NCBI RefSeq assembly: GCF_016722785.1 | Contig: NZ_JAEQNE010000003.1 | Coordinates: forward strand, 247,001-311,000 | Source of the DNA: Ramlibacter monticola | GTDB lineage: Bacteria; Pseudomonadota; Gammaproteobacteria; Burkholderiales; Burkholderiaceae_C | Length of the DNA stretch: 64,000 nucleotides | Direction: 5' to 3' | In this document: positions 19,601 to 28,833 of the stretch, one piece after another | Layout: each line of letters begins with the position of its first letter | How positions within the stretch are numbered: the stretch's first letter is position 1 | The notes under the pieces: generated by a model | Database searches by the model: none | Seen by the model: the letters and a program-made list of their open reading frames with translations, nothing else | Told to the model about the DNA's origin: nothing | Translations under genes and position numbers: made by a program

Positions 19601-20323
19601 TCAGTAGCCGTAGAAGTCCTCGCTGCGGATGTCGTCGTCGTCGACGCCCGCCTGCTCCAGCGTGGCGCGCAGGCCGGCCACCATGGCTGGCGGACCGGCC
19701 ACGTAGTAGACGGGGTTCGCCAACCCTTCGGTCACCCGCTTCAGCAGGGCTTCGTCGATCTTGCCCCGTTCGCCCATCCAGGGCAGGTGGGACGCTTCCA
19801 TCTGCGTCATGGTGGCGATCAGCCGGAAGCTGGGGTTCTCCCCTTCCAGTCGCTGCAATTCGGCCAGAAACGCACTGTCTTCCGGCCGGCGGTTGGAATA
19901 CAGCAGGAGCAGGCGCTGCTTCAGCGCGCCATGCGCCGCATGCTGCAGCATGCTCATGAAGGGCGTGATGCCGATGCCCCCGGCCAGGAGGACGGCCGCC
20001 CGGTCCTGCTTGTTGTGCAGGGTCAGCGAGCCGAACGGCCCTTCGATCGCTGCGGCCCCGCCGACAGGCAACCGTGACAGCGCATTCTTGAATGCGCTGT
20101 CACGCATGCGGGTCGCCACCACCAGCTCGTCCTGGTGCGGCGCGCTGACGATCGAAAACGCATGGCGCCCGCTGTCCGTTCCGGCCACGGCGGGATCCTG
20201 CAGGATCAGGTCAATCGCCTGGCCCGGCTTGAAGGCGAAGCCGGCCGGCTTGTCGAAGTGAAAAGCCATCGTGCCGTGGGCGACTTCTTCCCGGCGCTGC
20301 AGGCGGACTGGCGTGGAGGTCAT
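19601..20323 (-). CDS. FAD-dependent ferredoxin/flavodoxin-type oxidoreductase
   Basis: A 240-residue FNR-like reductase. The first half is a FAD-binding barrel (FKPGQAIDLIL, HAFSIVSAP). The second half is a NAD(P)-binding domain (AVLLAGGIGITPFMSML, VYYVAGPPAMV). There is no iron-sulfur domain, so it must pass electrons to a separate partner. AGGAG precedes the ATG at 20323. It ends with an acidic DDDDIRSEDFYGY tail usual in this subgroup. Confidence 0.87.
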   Translation of the reverse strand: MTSTPVRLQRREEVAHGTMAFHFDKPAGFAFKPGQAIDLILQDPAVAGTDSGRHAFSIVSAPHQDELVVATRMRDSAFKNALSRLPVGGAAAIEGPFGSLTLHNKQDRAAVLLAGGIGITPFMSMLQHAAHGALKQRLLLLYSNRRPEDSAFLAELQRLEGENPSFRLIATMTQMEASHLPWMGERGKIDEALLKRVTEGLANPVYYVAGPPAMVAGLRATLEQAGVDDDDIRSEDFYGY

Positions 20324-20524
20324 GATGCTGCTCCTGGCCGCGGGAACCGCGGCGTGGGTGGTGGGCTGGGCGTACTGCCTTCCTGGGATTGGATGCCGCG
20401 AACCGCAGGGGCGTTTCAAATCCCTCCCGGCGTCATGGGGAGCAGCCGTGCAAGGCGCAGCATCGGAACCGAGCCCCCTTGCGCGGCGCACAATGGGCGC
20501 CCCGCCAGCTTCCGGAGGCTGCCA

Positions 20525-21169
20525 ATGAAGCCCACGATCACCGCCTTCGAACGATCGCCCGATCGCGGCAGGGGCCTCGCGCGTGACATGCGCGTCCGCT
20601 GGGCGCTCGAGGAGGTGGGGCAGCCCTACGACGTCCGTCTCGTTTCCTTCCAGGCGATGAAGGAACCCGCGCATCGTGCGCTCCACCCCTTCGGCCAGAT
20701 CCCGACCTATGAGGAAGGGGGACTTGCGCTGTTCGAGTCCGGGGCGATCGTCCTGCACATCGCCGGGCGGCACGCGGGCTTGCTGCCGGCGGACGCGGAT
20801 GCGCGGGCTCGCGCGATCGCGTGGATGTTCTCCGCGCTCAACACGGTGGAGTCCCCGATCGTCGAACGGGAAGCCGCGCTGCTCCTGGAGCGCGACAAAC
20901 CCTGGGCGGCGCAACGGCAACCCATCCTCGACGAGCGCGTGGGTGTCCGGCTGCGCGAACTTTCCAGCCGGCTCGGCGAGGCCGACTGGCTCGACGGGGC
21001 CTTCAGCGCGGGGGACCTGCTGATGGTGACGGTGTTGCGCCGGCTGGGCGGCTCGCATCTGCTGGACGCGCATTCGAATCTCTGCGCGTATGTTGCTCGC
21101 GGCGAGGCGCGGCCTGCGTACCAGCGGGCGTTCGCCGCCCAGTTGGCGGTGTTCACGGGCGCGGCCTGA
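20525..21169 (+). CDS. glutathione S-transferase family protein
   Basis: A 214-residue GST-like protein with a thioredoxin-fold N-terminus (MRVRWALEEVGQPYDVRLVSF, then FGQIPTYEEGGLALFESGAIVLHIA, containing the cis-Pro and the E-S glutathione-binding pair) and a helical C-terminal domain (FSAGDLLMVTVLRR). Probably a soluble detoxification or stress enzyme; no specific substrate can be named. Confidence 0.87.
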   Translation: MKPTITAFERSPDRGRGLARDMRVRWALEEVGQPYDVRLVSFQAMKEPAHRALHPFGQIPTYEEGGLALFESGAIVLHIAGRHAGLLPADADARARAIAWMFSALNTVESPIVEREAALLLERDKPWAAQRQPILDERVGVRLRELSSRLGEADWLDGAFSAGDLLMVTVLRRLGGSHLLDAHSNLCAYVARGEARPAYQRAFAAQLAVFTGAA

Positions 21170-21233
21170 CGGTCGAAGCACGAAGGAAGACAGCGACCTC
21201 CGCCGTGCCAGGGGCCTGCCTGTCGGCGCCCAC

Positions 21234-23273
21234 CTAGGCCACGCTGGCCGCCGCCTTCCCCAGCAGTTCCTTCAGCTCCGGCCCCAGCTTGAATGCCTGC
21301 CCGAACTCCGGCAGGCCGTACCCCGGGTGCAAGCGCTGGATCGTCGCCGCCGTCTCCCGTGCCTCGCGCGTGCGGCCGGCCAGCGCCAGGCAGTACGTCG
21401 CGATGGCGCGGATGTGCACGTGCGCATTCGGGCGTGCCGTGGAACGCAGCGCCCAGTCCGCCGCTTCCTCGTACCGGCCCAGGCGCAGCAGGCCCAGCGC
21501 GCGCGACGCCAGCATGCCGAACAACAGGGGGTCCATCGGGCTCAGGGCCCGCGCCTGGTCCACTTCCGTGATGGCCAACTGCGCGTCGCCCGATTGCGCA
21601 TGCACGAAGCCGAGCGTGTAGTGGCCCAGCGCGAAGTTGGGACTGAGCTCGATCGCGTCCTGCAGTTCGCGGATCGCTTCCTGCTGCCGGTCCATCAGCC
21701 ACATGGCCCGCCCGAGCGCCCAATGCGACGCGGGATCGTGGGCGTCCGCGATCAGGCCCTCGGCCGCCGCGGCGTACGCGTGCTCGATGGCGGGCGCGCG
21801 TTCGCGCCAGCCCAGGAAGGCGTCCTGGAAGTGCGTGAAGGACAGTCCGGCATGCGGCCGGGCGAAGGTGGGATCCAGCCGCACGGCAGTCTGGAAGAAC
21901 TGCCGGGCCTGCTCGTTGTCTTCGCGGGTGAAGCGGAACATGTGCCAGAGGCCGCGATGATGGGCCTCCCACGCGGTGAGCGAGTTGGGGTTCTTCAGGA
22001 TCGCGCGATTGCGTTCCGCCTCCTCGATGTGGTTGGCGATCGCGGTGACGATGCGGTTGCCGATCTCGTCGAGCACCGAAAAGGTGTCGTCGAGGCTGCC
22101 GGAGAACTCCTCGGCCCAGACGACCTGCGCGCTGCGCGTCTGCGCCAGCTGCACGCCCACGGCCAGCCGCGCGCCCGGCCCGCGCCGCAACCAGCCGCTC
22201 GCGACGTAATCCACGTCGAGGCGGCGGCCGGCATCCTCCGAGTCCACGCGCCGCTCCGCGAGCGTGAACATGGTGCCCTCCGCGATGACGAACACGCTGC
22301 GCAACCGGGCCAGCCGCGTGATCACGTCATGTGCCATGCCGTCGCCGAGGCCGCCTCGCAGCGGCACGCCCGGCGTGCGGTCGGCGAAGGGCATGACGGC
22401 GATCGAGGCGCGGCGCGCCGGGACCGCAGGCGGCTCGTCCTTCACCACCGCTTGCGCGGAGCCGTCGACGACGCCCTGCGCGGGGCCCAGGCCAGCCGCA
22501 TGGCGTGACTTCGCGGCGCGCCAGGCGTGCGCGATCGCTCCCCAGTCCTGCCCTTCCGCCTGGAAGCGGCGGGCGGTTGCCGCAAGGTGTTCCTCGCCTT
22601 CGCGCAGGCGGCCGCGAGCGGCCAGGGCCTGCAGCAGTTGCTCGTGCGCACGGCGGTCGAAGGGCGTGAGCGCGACCCAGCGCTCGCGGGCGGCGAGCGC
22701 CGCGTCGCTCTCCGTGGGCAGGGCTTGCACCCAGTGCTCCAGCACCAGGGCGTGCGCGGCGCGCAGGTGGCGCCGCTGCGCGAGCAGCCAGTCCGTGAAC
22801 GCCGGGCTCCGCGGGACTTCGAGCCCTTCCAGGAACTCGCCCCGGCCCGCGAGCGCCGCGACTGCGTGCAGCTCCGCGGCCGGCAGGGTGGCGACGCCCT
22901 GCTGCACGGCCTGCTGCAGCTCGCGCGCATCGACGCTGCAGTCGGCAAGGTCGACCGCCACCGTGTCGCCCTGCGCGAGGACCCGTGGCCGGCCGGGCTC
23001 GTCCAGTACGGCGCGCACCTTGCTGAGGCACCAGCGCAGCTCGCCGCGCGGGTCGCTGGGCAGGTCCCACAGCAGTTCGCACAGGTGGCTGCGCGTGACG
23101 GGCCGCCCGGCCATGGCCAGGTAAGCGAGCAGGGCCCGCACCTTGCGCGACCGCGGCAAGGCCACGGCCGAGTCGACGCGCGCCACGGCCGGCGGCCCGA
23201 GCAGCCGCAGCGCGAGCCGGGCTGGCGGCCGGTCCGGTTCCTTCGAGGGCTGAATTTCCACGCCGATTTCCAC
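21234..23273 (-). CDS. BTAD-type regulator with TolB-N-like and TPR domains
   Basis: About 679 residues. The N-terminus has an OmpR-like winged helix and bacterial transcriptional activator domain (SRKVRALLAYLAMAGRPVTRSHLCELLW, then the helical BTAD with WVQALP). The middle matches the FlgO/TolB-N-like domain seen in adenylate-cyclase-linked regulators (RASIAVMPFADRTP, VDYVASGWLRR). The C-terminal half is tetratricopeptide repeats (HWALGRAMWLMDRQQEAIREL, ALGHYTLGFVHAQSGDAQLA). There is no ATG near the domain start; the GTG at 23273 has GGAG six bases before it, better than the neighbouring GTGs at 23261, 23285 and 23297. It is divergent from the methyltransferase gene, its probable target. 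Confidence 0.78.
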   Translation of the reverse strand: MEIGVEIQPSKEPDRPPARLALRLLGPPAVARVDSAVALPRSRKVRALLAYLAMAGRPVTRSHLCELLWDLPSDPRGELRWCLSKVRAVLDEPGRPRVLAQGDTVAVDLADCSVDARELQQAVQQGVATLPAAELHAVAALAGRGEFLEGLEVPRSPAFTDWLLAQRRHLRAAHALVLEHWVQALPTESDAALAARERWVALTPFDRRAHEQLLQALAARGRLREGEEHLAATARRFQAEGQDWGAIAHAWRAAKSRHAAGLGPAQGVVDGSAQAVVKDEPPAVPARRASIAVMPFADRTPGVPLRGGLGDGMAHDVITRLARLRSVFVIAEGTMFTLAERRVDSEDAGRRLDVDYVASGWLRRGPGARLAVGVQLAQTRSAQVVWAEEFSGSLDDTFSVLDEIGNRIVTAIANHIEEAERNRAILKNPNSLTAWEAHHRGLWHMFRFTREDNEQARQFFQTAVRLDPTFARPHAGLSFTHFQDAFLGWRERAPAIEHAYAAAAEGLIADAHDPASHWALGRAMWLMDRQQEAIRELQDAIELSPNFALGHYTLGFVHAQSGDAQLAITEVDQARALSPMDPLLFGMLASRALGLLRLGRYEEAADWALRSTARPNAHVHIRAIATYCLALAGRTREARETAATIQRLHPGYGLPEFGQAFKLGPELKELLGKAAASVA

Positions 23274-23345
23274 GCTGGTCTCCACGGCGGCTTCCACACA
23301 CCGGGCGGAAAGTGCGACTTCCCTTCCCCACCCCGGAGCAAACGC

Positions 23346-24167
23346 ATGGATGCAGCCACCGCCCCCGACTTCGCCGCCGTCAAGGCCCGCCAGAAAGCCG
23401 CCTGGGCTTCGGGCGACTATGCCGTCATCGGTACCACCTTGCAAATCGTCGGCGAGACGCTCTGCGAGGCGGCCGACCTGCGCGCCGGCGAGCGCGTGCT
23501 GGACGTGGCCGCGGGCAACGGCAACGCCACGCTGGCCGCCGCGCGCCGCTGGTGCGAAGTCACCTCCACCGACTACGTGCCGGCGCTGCTGGAGCGCGGG
23601 CGCGAACGTGCCGCGGCCGAGCGCCTGCACGCCATCGACTTCCACGAGGCCGATGCCGAGGCGCTGCCCTTCGACGACGCCAGCTTCGACGCCGTGCTGT
23701 CGACCTTCGGATGCATGTTCACTCCCAATCCGCCGCGCGCCGCCGCCGAAATGCTGCGCGTCTGCCGGCCCGGCGGCCGCATCGCCCTGGCGAACTGGAC
23801 GCCCGACGGCTTCATCGGCCAGGTGTTCGGCGTGATCGGGAAGTACGTGCCACCGCCCGCCGGCGTCTCCTCGCCGGCGCAGTGGGGCACCCGCGGTCGC
23901 ATCGCGGAGCTGTTCGAGACTTCGGCGCGGTCCATCGCGATGGAAAAGCGCGCGTTCCACTTCCGCTATCGCTCTTCGGACCACTTGCTGGAGGTCTTCC
24001 GCGGCTACTACGGCCCCGTCCTGAAGGCGTTCGCCGCCCTGGACGAGAAGGGGCAGCAGGCGCTGGCCGCCGATTTCACCGGGCTCATGAACCGGTTCAA
24101 CGCCGCACCCGAGCGTGGCCTGGTGATCCCCAGCGCCTACCTCGAGATCGTCATCACCCGCCAGTGA
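23346..24167 (+). CDS. class I SAM-dependent methyltransferase
   Basis: A 273-residue UbiE-like methyltransferase: motif I VLDVAAGNGNATLAAA, acidic motif II region STDYVPALLERG, DASFDAVLSTFGCMF, and post-motif EMLRVCRPGGRIALANW. The substrate is unknown. It starts 72 bp from the divergent BTAD regulator and is followed by two small genes on the same strand. Confidence 0.85.
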   Translation: MDAATAPDFAAVKARQKAAWASGDYAVIGTTLQIVGETLCEAADLRAGERVLDVAAGNGNATLAAARRWCEVTSTDYVPALLERGRERAAAERLHAIDFHEADAEALPFDDASFDAVLSTFGCMFTPNPPRAAAEMLRVCRPGGRIALANWTPDGFIGQVFGVIGKYVPPPAGVSSPAQWGTRGRIAELFETSARSIAMEKRAFHFRYRSSDHLLEVFRGYYGPVLKAFAALDEKGQQALAADFTGLMNRFNAAPERGLVIPSAYLEIVITRQ

Positions 24168-24177
24168 GGAGCATCGC

Positions 24178-24405
24178 ATGGGCAATGCACAAGCCTTCGC
24201 GCTCGCCTGCATCGCAGCGGCGGGTTGCTACGCCGCGCAGGTCCGCGCGGACGTCGTGACCGACTGGAACACGGTCGCCGGCGACCTCGTCGCGCAGGCG
24301 ATGGGCCGGCGGATCGGCGCGCTGGCGGCCGAAAGGGTGGCGCGGGCTCCGCGCGACGGGCAGGCGGTCGTGCAGGGCAGTGCGGCGCCGGGCGCGCATC
24401 GCTGA
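24178..24405 (+). CDS. short secreted protein, resembles the N-terminus of a PAP2/vanadium-haloperoxidase-like enzyme
   Basis: 75 residues with a good ribosome-binding site (GAGGAG, 10 bp after the methyltransferase stop) and a signal-peptide-like N-terminus (QAFALACIAAAGCYAAQVRA). The following ADVVTDWNTVAGDLVAQ resembles the mature N-terminus of secreted vanadium-dependent haloperoxidase/PAP2 proteins, but no catalytic region follows. It may be a truncated remnant that is still translatable, or an unrelated small exported protein. Confidence 0.4.
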   Translation: MGNAQAFALACIAAAGCYAAQVRADVVTDWNTVAGDLVAQAMGRRIGALAAERVARAPRDGQAVVQGSAAPGAHR

Positions 24406-24446
24406 ACCGCCGGATGGCGTGAACCCGACCCACGAGGAACATCGAC

Positions 24447-25250
24447 ATGGAATTGCAACAACCCTTCCTGCAGGAGGCCGGCCAGGGGCCCGGCGTCGTG
24501 TGCCTCCACGCGAACGCGAGCACTTCCGGCCAGTGGCGGGGCTTGCTGGAGCGCCTGTCGCCGCGCTTTCGGGTGCTCGCGCCGGACTCCTACGGCGCCG
24601 GCCGTGGTCCGGCGTGGCCCGGCGCGCGGCACACGCTGCGCAGCGAAGTGGAACTGATGGAACCGGTGTTCGCTCGCGCGGGCACGCCGCATTTCCTGGT
24701 GGGGCATTCCTACGGAGGGGCCATAGCGATGCTCGCGGCGGCGCTCCACCCCGGGCGCGTGCGGGCCGTGGCGGTGTACGAGCCGACGCTGTTCGCGCTG
24801 GTGGATGCGCAGGGCGGGCCGCCGAACGGGGTGGACGGCATCCGCCAGGTGGCGCACGCGGCTGGCGCCGCCGCGGCCGCAGGGGACACCGCCACCGCGG
24901 CCCGGCTCTTCATCGACTTCTGGATGGGCGCCGGATCGTGGGACGCCACGCCGCCAGGCCGCAAGCCGGCGATCGCACAGTCCGTGGCGAACGTCGGCGG
25001 CTGGTGGCGCGCGCTGGCGAACGAGCCCACGCCGCTGGCCACCTTTGCGGCGATCGAGGCGCCCGTGCTGTACCTCTGCGGCGGCCGTTCGCCGCGCTCC
25101 GCCCGCGCCGTCGCCCAGGTGCTGGCTCCCGCGCTGCCGAACGCGCGCGTGGTGGAGTTCGAGCCATTGGGACACATGGGGCCCATCACGCATCCGGCGC
25201 TGGTGAATGCGGAGATCGAGCAGTTCCTCGAGGAGAACCGGGGAAAGTGA
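24447..25250 (+). CDS. alpha/beta-fold hydrolase
   Basis: A 267-residue protein with VVCLHANASTSGQW (oxyanion loop), nucleophile elbow VGHSYGGAIAML, and the C-terminal LYLCGGRSP and LGHMGPITH segments giving the acid and His regions. This is the classical esterase/hydrolase fold; the substrate is unknown. It is the third gene of the strand run that begins with the methyltransferase at 23346. Confidence 0.83.
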   Translation: MELQQPFLQEAGQGPGVVCLHANASTSGQWRGLLERLSPRFRVLAPDSYGAGRGPAWPGARHTLRSEVELMEPVFARAGTPHFLVGHSYGGAIAMLAAALHPGRVRAVAVYEPTLFALVDAQGGPPNGVDGIRQVAHAAGAAAAAGDTATAARLFIDFWMGAGSWDATPPGRKPAIAQSVANVGGWWRALANEPTPLATFAAIEAPVLYLCGGRSPRSARAVAQVLAPALPNARVVEFEPLGHMGPITHPALVNAEIEQFLEENRGK

Positions 25251-25439
25251 GCGGGAAGCCGGCAAGCTGGGCTGGTGCGCCCTCGTCGTCGGACGGCGTT
25301 CGGCCTTCCAGGGCGTGCCGTCTGCGCCCAGGCAGGCAGCCGTCCGACACGAAGTTGCACGACTGTCGACTTTGCCGCGCCCCACCGCTGCGGCAGCATC
25401 GTCTCCATCTGTGTACGCCACATCGTTGAGGAGCATCCC

Positions 25440-25850
25440 ATGTTCGGCAAGAAAGACCCCGCCGCCATCAAGACCCTGATCGCGCAGGGCACGCGCATCG
25501 ACGGCGACCTGACGTTCGACGAGGGCCTGAGGGTCGACGGCGAGGTCTACGGCGCGATTCACGCGAGCTCCGACAGCGGCAGCCTCCTGGTCGTCTCCGA
25601 GGGCGCGGTGGCGGACGGCGGCCTCAGGGCCGACCACGTGATCATCAACGGGACGGTCAAGGGGCCCGTGGAAGCCCGCGAACTGCTGGAGCTACAGCCC
25701 AAGGCCAGGATCGAAGGCGACGTCCAGTACGTGGCACTGGAGATGCATCAAGGGGCCACCATCCTGGGTCAGCTGCGACCGATGGGGTCCCCGAGCGCAT
25801 CGTCCGAAGAGGACAAGCCGTTGATCAGGCTGGCGACGAAGAGCGCCTGA
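25440..25850 (+). CDS. bactofilin (polymer-forming cytoskeletal protein)
   Basis: A 136-residue protein. The core is a right-handed beta-helix made of short repeats with G-D/I-G spacing ([19 protein letters not shown], then [27 protein letters not shown]), as in bactofilins. It has short disordered ends. It self-assembles into filaments that localise cell-wall or motility factors in other bacteria; the local role is unknown. Confidence 0.88.
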   Translation: MFGKKDPAAIKTLIAQGTRIDGDLTFDEGLRVDGEVYGAIHASSDSGSLLVVSEGAVADGGLRADHVIINGTVKGPVEARELLELQPKARIEGDVQYVALEMHQGATILGQLRPMGSPSASSEEDKPLIRLATKSA

Positions 25851-25902
25851 TCCGGTCGAAAGCAGGTCCAATCCAGGAGGCTCGGCTTCACAGCGACCTC
25901 CT

Positions 25903-26448
25903 GTGCCTTCCCTGGACCTGCACTCCCTCGCGCGAGAATTTCCATTCGCCGGTCGGCTGGAAGCGATCTTGCTGCGGCCGGCGCGGGATCGACCTGTGCT
26001 GCGGGTGGAGGCCTGCGACGTGGTCGAAGGTTTTGGATTGCAAGGGGACCGCGCGGCGGCCGGGCGCGGAGGCGGCAAGCGGCAGGTCACGCTCCTTCAG
26101 GCGGAGCACCTGCCGGTGGTGGCGGCACTGCTGCGGCGACCGGAGGTGGATCCCGCCTTGCTCCGGCGCAATCTCGTGATCTCAGGCCTCAATCTGCTTG
26201 CCGCCAGGAGCCTCTTCCGCGACCAGCCGCTCCATCTCCGGCTGGGCCCGCAAGTCATCCTGGAGGTGACGGGGCCGTGCGAACCCTGCTCGAAGATGCA
26301 TGCCTGCCTGGGCGCTGGCGCCTACAACGCGCTGCGTGGGCACGGTGGGATGACGGCACGCGTCGTGCGCGGTGGCAGCCTGAGTGTCGGGCAAGAGGTG
26401 CGGTGCCGCCGGGCCACCGAGTCGCCCGAAATGCACGAAGACGAATGA
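25903..26448 (+). CDS. MOSC-domain protein
   Basis: A 181-residue protein starting at GTG 25903. [23 protein letters not shown] and [13 protein letters not shown], followed by [10 protein letters not shown] with the conserved cysteine, define the MOSC domain, a sulfur-carrier/molybdenum-cofactor-related fold. No other cofactor genes are adjacent. The next gene begins 31 bp downstream. Confidence 0.83.
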   Translation: MPSLDLHSLAREFPFAGRLEAILLRPARDRPVLRVEACDVVEGFGLQGDRAAAGRGGGKRQVTLLQAEHLPVVAALLRRPEVDPALLRRNLVISGLNLLAARSLFRDQPLHLRLGPQVILEVTGPCEPCSKMHACLGAGAYNALRGHGGMTARVVRGGSLSVGQEVRCRRATESPEMHEDE

Positions 26449-26479
26449 CGCCGCGCAACCCTCGGGCACAATTCATCGC

Positions 26480-27268
26480 GTGACCCGGACCGCCGTCATT
26501 GCGAATGCGTTGCTCGTCCTGCTGCTCGCAGCGTGGGCAGCGCCTTGCGCCGCGGCAGGGGTCCAGCTCGACGGGCTCACCTGGCCGGAAGTGCGCGACG
26601 CGCTGCGGGGCGGCAGCACGACCATTCTGATTCCTGTCGGCGGCACGGAGCAGAACGGCCCGCACATGGCCCTCGGCAAGCACAACGTCCGGGTCGGCCG
26701 GCTGGCCGAGCGCATCGCCACGCAGCTGGGGCACACCCTGGTCGCCCCGGTGGTGGCCTACGTTCCCGAGGCCGCCGGGCACATGCGTTTTCCCGGCACG
26801 ATTTCGGTCTCCGGCGAGGCCTTCAGCGGCATCGTCACGGGCGCGGCGCGCAGCCTGCGGCAGCACGGCTTCCGCGACATCGTGCTGCTGGGCGACTCCG
26901 GCGACTACCAGCCCCTGCTGAGGCAGGTGAGCGAGCGCCTGAACCGCGAGTGGGCCGGCAGCGGCGTGCGCGTGCACTACGTCGCCGCCTACTACCAGGC
27001 GGCCACCACCGGCTACGCCCAGTTGCTGCAGGAGGCCGGCTTCACGCCGGCGCAGATCGGCCCGCATGCCGGGCTTGCCGACACCTCGCTGATGCTGGCC
27101 GTCGATGCTTCGCTGGTCCACGGCGATCGCCTGGCCGAAGCCTCGCCGCAGACCGGCGTCACGGGCGATCCGTCGCGGGCGTCGGTCGCGCTGGGGCAGA
27201 AGGGCGTCGACCTCATCATCGAGAAAACCGTCGCCGCTATCCGCCAGTCCCTGGCGCCGACGCGGTGA
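26480..27268 (+). CDS. secreted creatininase-family protein
   Basis: A 262-residue creatininase/creatinine-amidohydrolase-like protein with an N-terminal signal sequence (VIANALLVLLLAAWAAPCAAA). The metal-binding motif region is LIPVGGTEQNGPHMALGKHN, with the conserved E and H residues present; GHMRFPGTISVSGEAF and LLGDSGD follow. The usual family member is cytoplasmic, so export is notable. The GTG at 26480 is chosen because it places the signal peptide at the start. It is followed by a beta-propeller gene at 19 bp. Confidence 0.8.
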   Translation: MTRTAVIANALLVLLLAAWAAPCAAAGVQLDGLTWPEVRDALRGGSTTILIPVGGTEQNGPHMALGKHNVRVGRLAERIATQLGHTLVAPVVAYVPEAAGHMRFPGTISVSGEAFSGIVTGAARSLRQHGFRDIVLLGDSGDYQPLLRQVSERLNREWAGSGVRVHYVAAYYQAATTGYAQLLQEAGFTPAQIGPHAGLADTSLMLAVDASLVHGDRLAEASPQTGVTGDPSRASVALGQKGVDLIIEKTVAAIRQSLAPTR

Positions 27269-27287
27269 ACCCGCCAGGACTTCCCAC

Positions 27288-28571
27288 GTGAAGCAAATCC
27301 GCGATCTTTGTGCCGCTGTCGCCCTGGCCGGGGCCTGCGTCGCCGCCTCCGGGCAAGTTGGCGCGCCCGCGTCTGCGCCCGCCTCGGTCGCGGCCGTGCT
27401 CACCGTGCCTGGCATGCCCGGCGTGCCCGACCCGCGGAACCTGTACAGCGAAACGAACGCCGGCAAGCTGTCCCCTGTGGTGGCCGGGCACCTGGAACGC
27501 ATCTACGTGCCCAACCGCGCGGAAAACACGGTCTGGGTGATCGACCCCGCGACCCTGCGCGTGGTGGACCGCTTCCGCGTGGGCGTGAATCCGCAGCACA
27601 TCGTGCCCTCCTGGGACCTGCAGGTGCTCTGGGTCGCGAACAACGCCGAGGGGCGCACCGACGGCAGCCTCACGCCCATCGATCCGCGCACGGGCAAGCC
27701 GGGTCCGTCGGTGCCGGTCGACGACCCCTACAACATGTACTGGTCGCCCGATGGACGCTACGCGATCGTGGTGGCGGAGGCCTACAAGCGGCTGGACTTC
27801 CGCGACCCCGCCACGATGCGCCTGGTTTACTCGATCGACACTCCGGACTGCGCGGGCATCAACCACGCGGATTTCTCCATCGACGGCTCCCATGCCGTGT
27901 TCACGTGCGAGTTCGATGGCGGCCTCACCAAGGTGGACCTCGTGAACCGCCGCGTCGTCGCCACCATCAAGCTGTCGCGCTATTTCGATCGCCCCGAAGT
28001 CCTGGAGGTCCTGCAGCGGCCCGGCCGCAAACCGCGCCGGATGCTCGACCCCGCGGTGCCGCGCTCCGTCATCGTCTCGGGCACGCCCATGCCGCAGGAC
28101 GTCCGGATTTCGCCGGACGGCCGCCGCTTCTATGTCGCGGACATGGTTTCGGATGGCGTGCACGTGGTGGACTTCGCCACGTTCCGGCAGGTCGGATTCA
28201 TCCCGACGGGCGTCGGCACGCATGGCCTGTATCCCAGTCGTGATGGAACGAAGCTGTACGTGGCAAACCGCGGCAGCAACCACGTGCATGGACACCGGCG
28301 CGGCAAGGGCAGCGTCACGGTGATCGAGTTCGCGACCGAAAGGATCGTCGCGCAGTGGCCCGTCCCGGGCGGTGGCAGCCCGGACATGGGCAACGTGAGC
28401 GCGGACGGACGCTATCTCTGGCTCTCCGGCCGGTATGACAACGAGGTCTACCGCTTCGACACCAACGACGGCAGCGTCGTGCGCGTGAAGGCGGGGCGCG
28501 AGCCGCACGGGCTCACCGTCTGGCCGCAGCCGGGGCGCTACAGCCTGGGGCACACGGGCAATCTCCGCTGA
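27288..28571 (+). CDS. secreted YVTN-type beta-propeller protein
   Basis: A 427-residue protein from a GTG start with a weak signal peptide (CAAVALAGACVAASGQ). Repeated blades show YVPNRAENTVWVIDPATLRVV, FYVADMVSDGVHVVD and LYVANRGSNHVH, the YncE/40-residue YVTN pattern. Probably a periplasmic seven-bladed propeller binding a ligand or partner. It is translationally close to the creatininase-like gene, so the two products may act together (inferred). Confidence 0.82.
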   Translation: MKQIRDLCAAVALAGACVAASGQVGAPASAPASVAAVLTVPGMPGVPDPRNLYSETNAGKLSPVVAGHLERIYVPNRAENTVWVIDPATLRVVDRFRVGVNPQHIVPSWDLQVLWVANNAEGRTDGSLTPIDPRTGKPGPSVPVDDPYNMYWSPDGRYAIVVAEAYKRLDFRDPATMRLVYSIDTPDCAGINHADFSIDGSHAVFTCEFDGGLTKVDLVNRRVVATIKLSRYFDRPEVLEVLQRPGRKPRRMLDPAVPRSVIVSGTPMPQDVRISPDGRRFYVADMVSDGVHVVDFATFRQVGFIPTGVGTHGLYPSRDGTKLYVANRGSNHVHGHRRGKGSVTVIEFATERIVAQWPVPGGGSPDMGNVSADGRYLWLSGRYDNEVYRFDTNDGSVVRVKAGREPHGLTVWPQPGRYSLGHTGNLR

Positions 28572-28833
28572 GCACCCTCCCGGGTGCCGATCTGCGAGTT
28601 CGTCGCCCGAGATGAGCTGGGAGACGGGCGCCTCGTCCTTGTCTTCCCTCTTCGAGAAGCTGCATCTTCCTTGCGGTGGAGCCGGTGGCCGCGAACACGC
28701 ACTCCAAAGGAGGGATGCACGCCTGCCGCGAGCCCGAAAGAATCTGCAGCCACAACCATTCGCTGCCCATTCCACCGGGGTTGCTGCCAGCCTGCAACCC
28801 ACTGGGCTCGGACGTGTTGCCGCGAAAGGGCAG

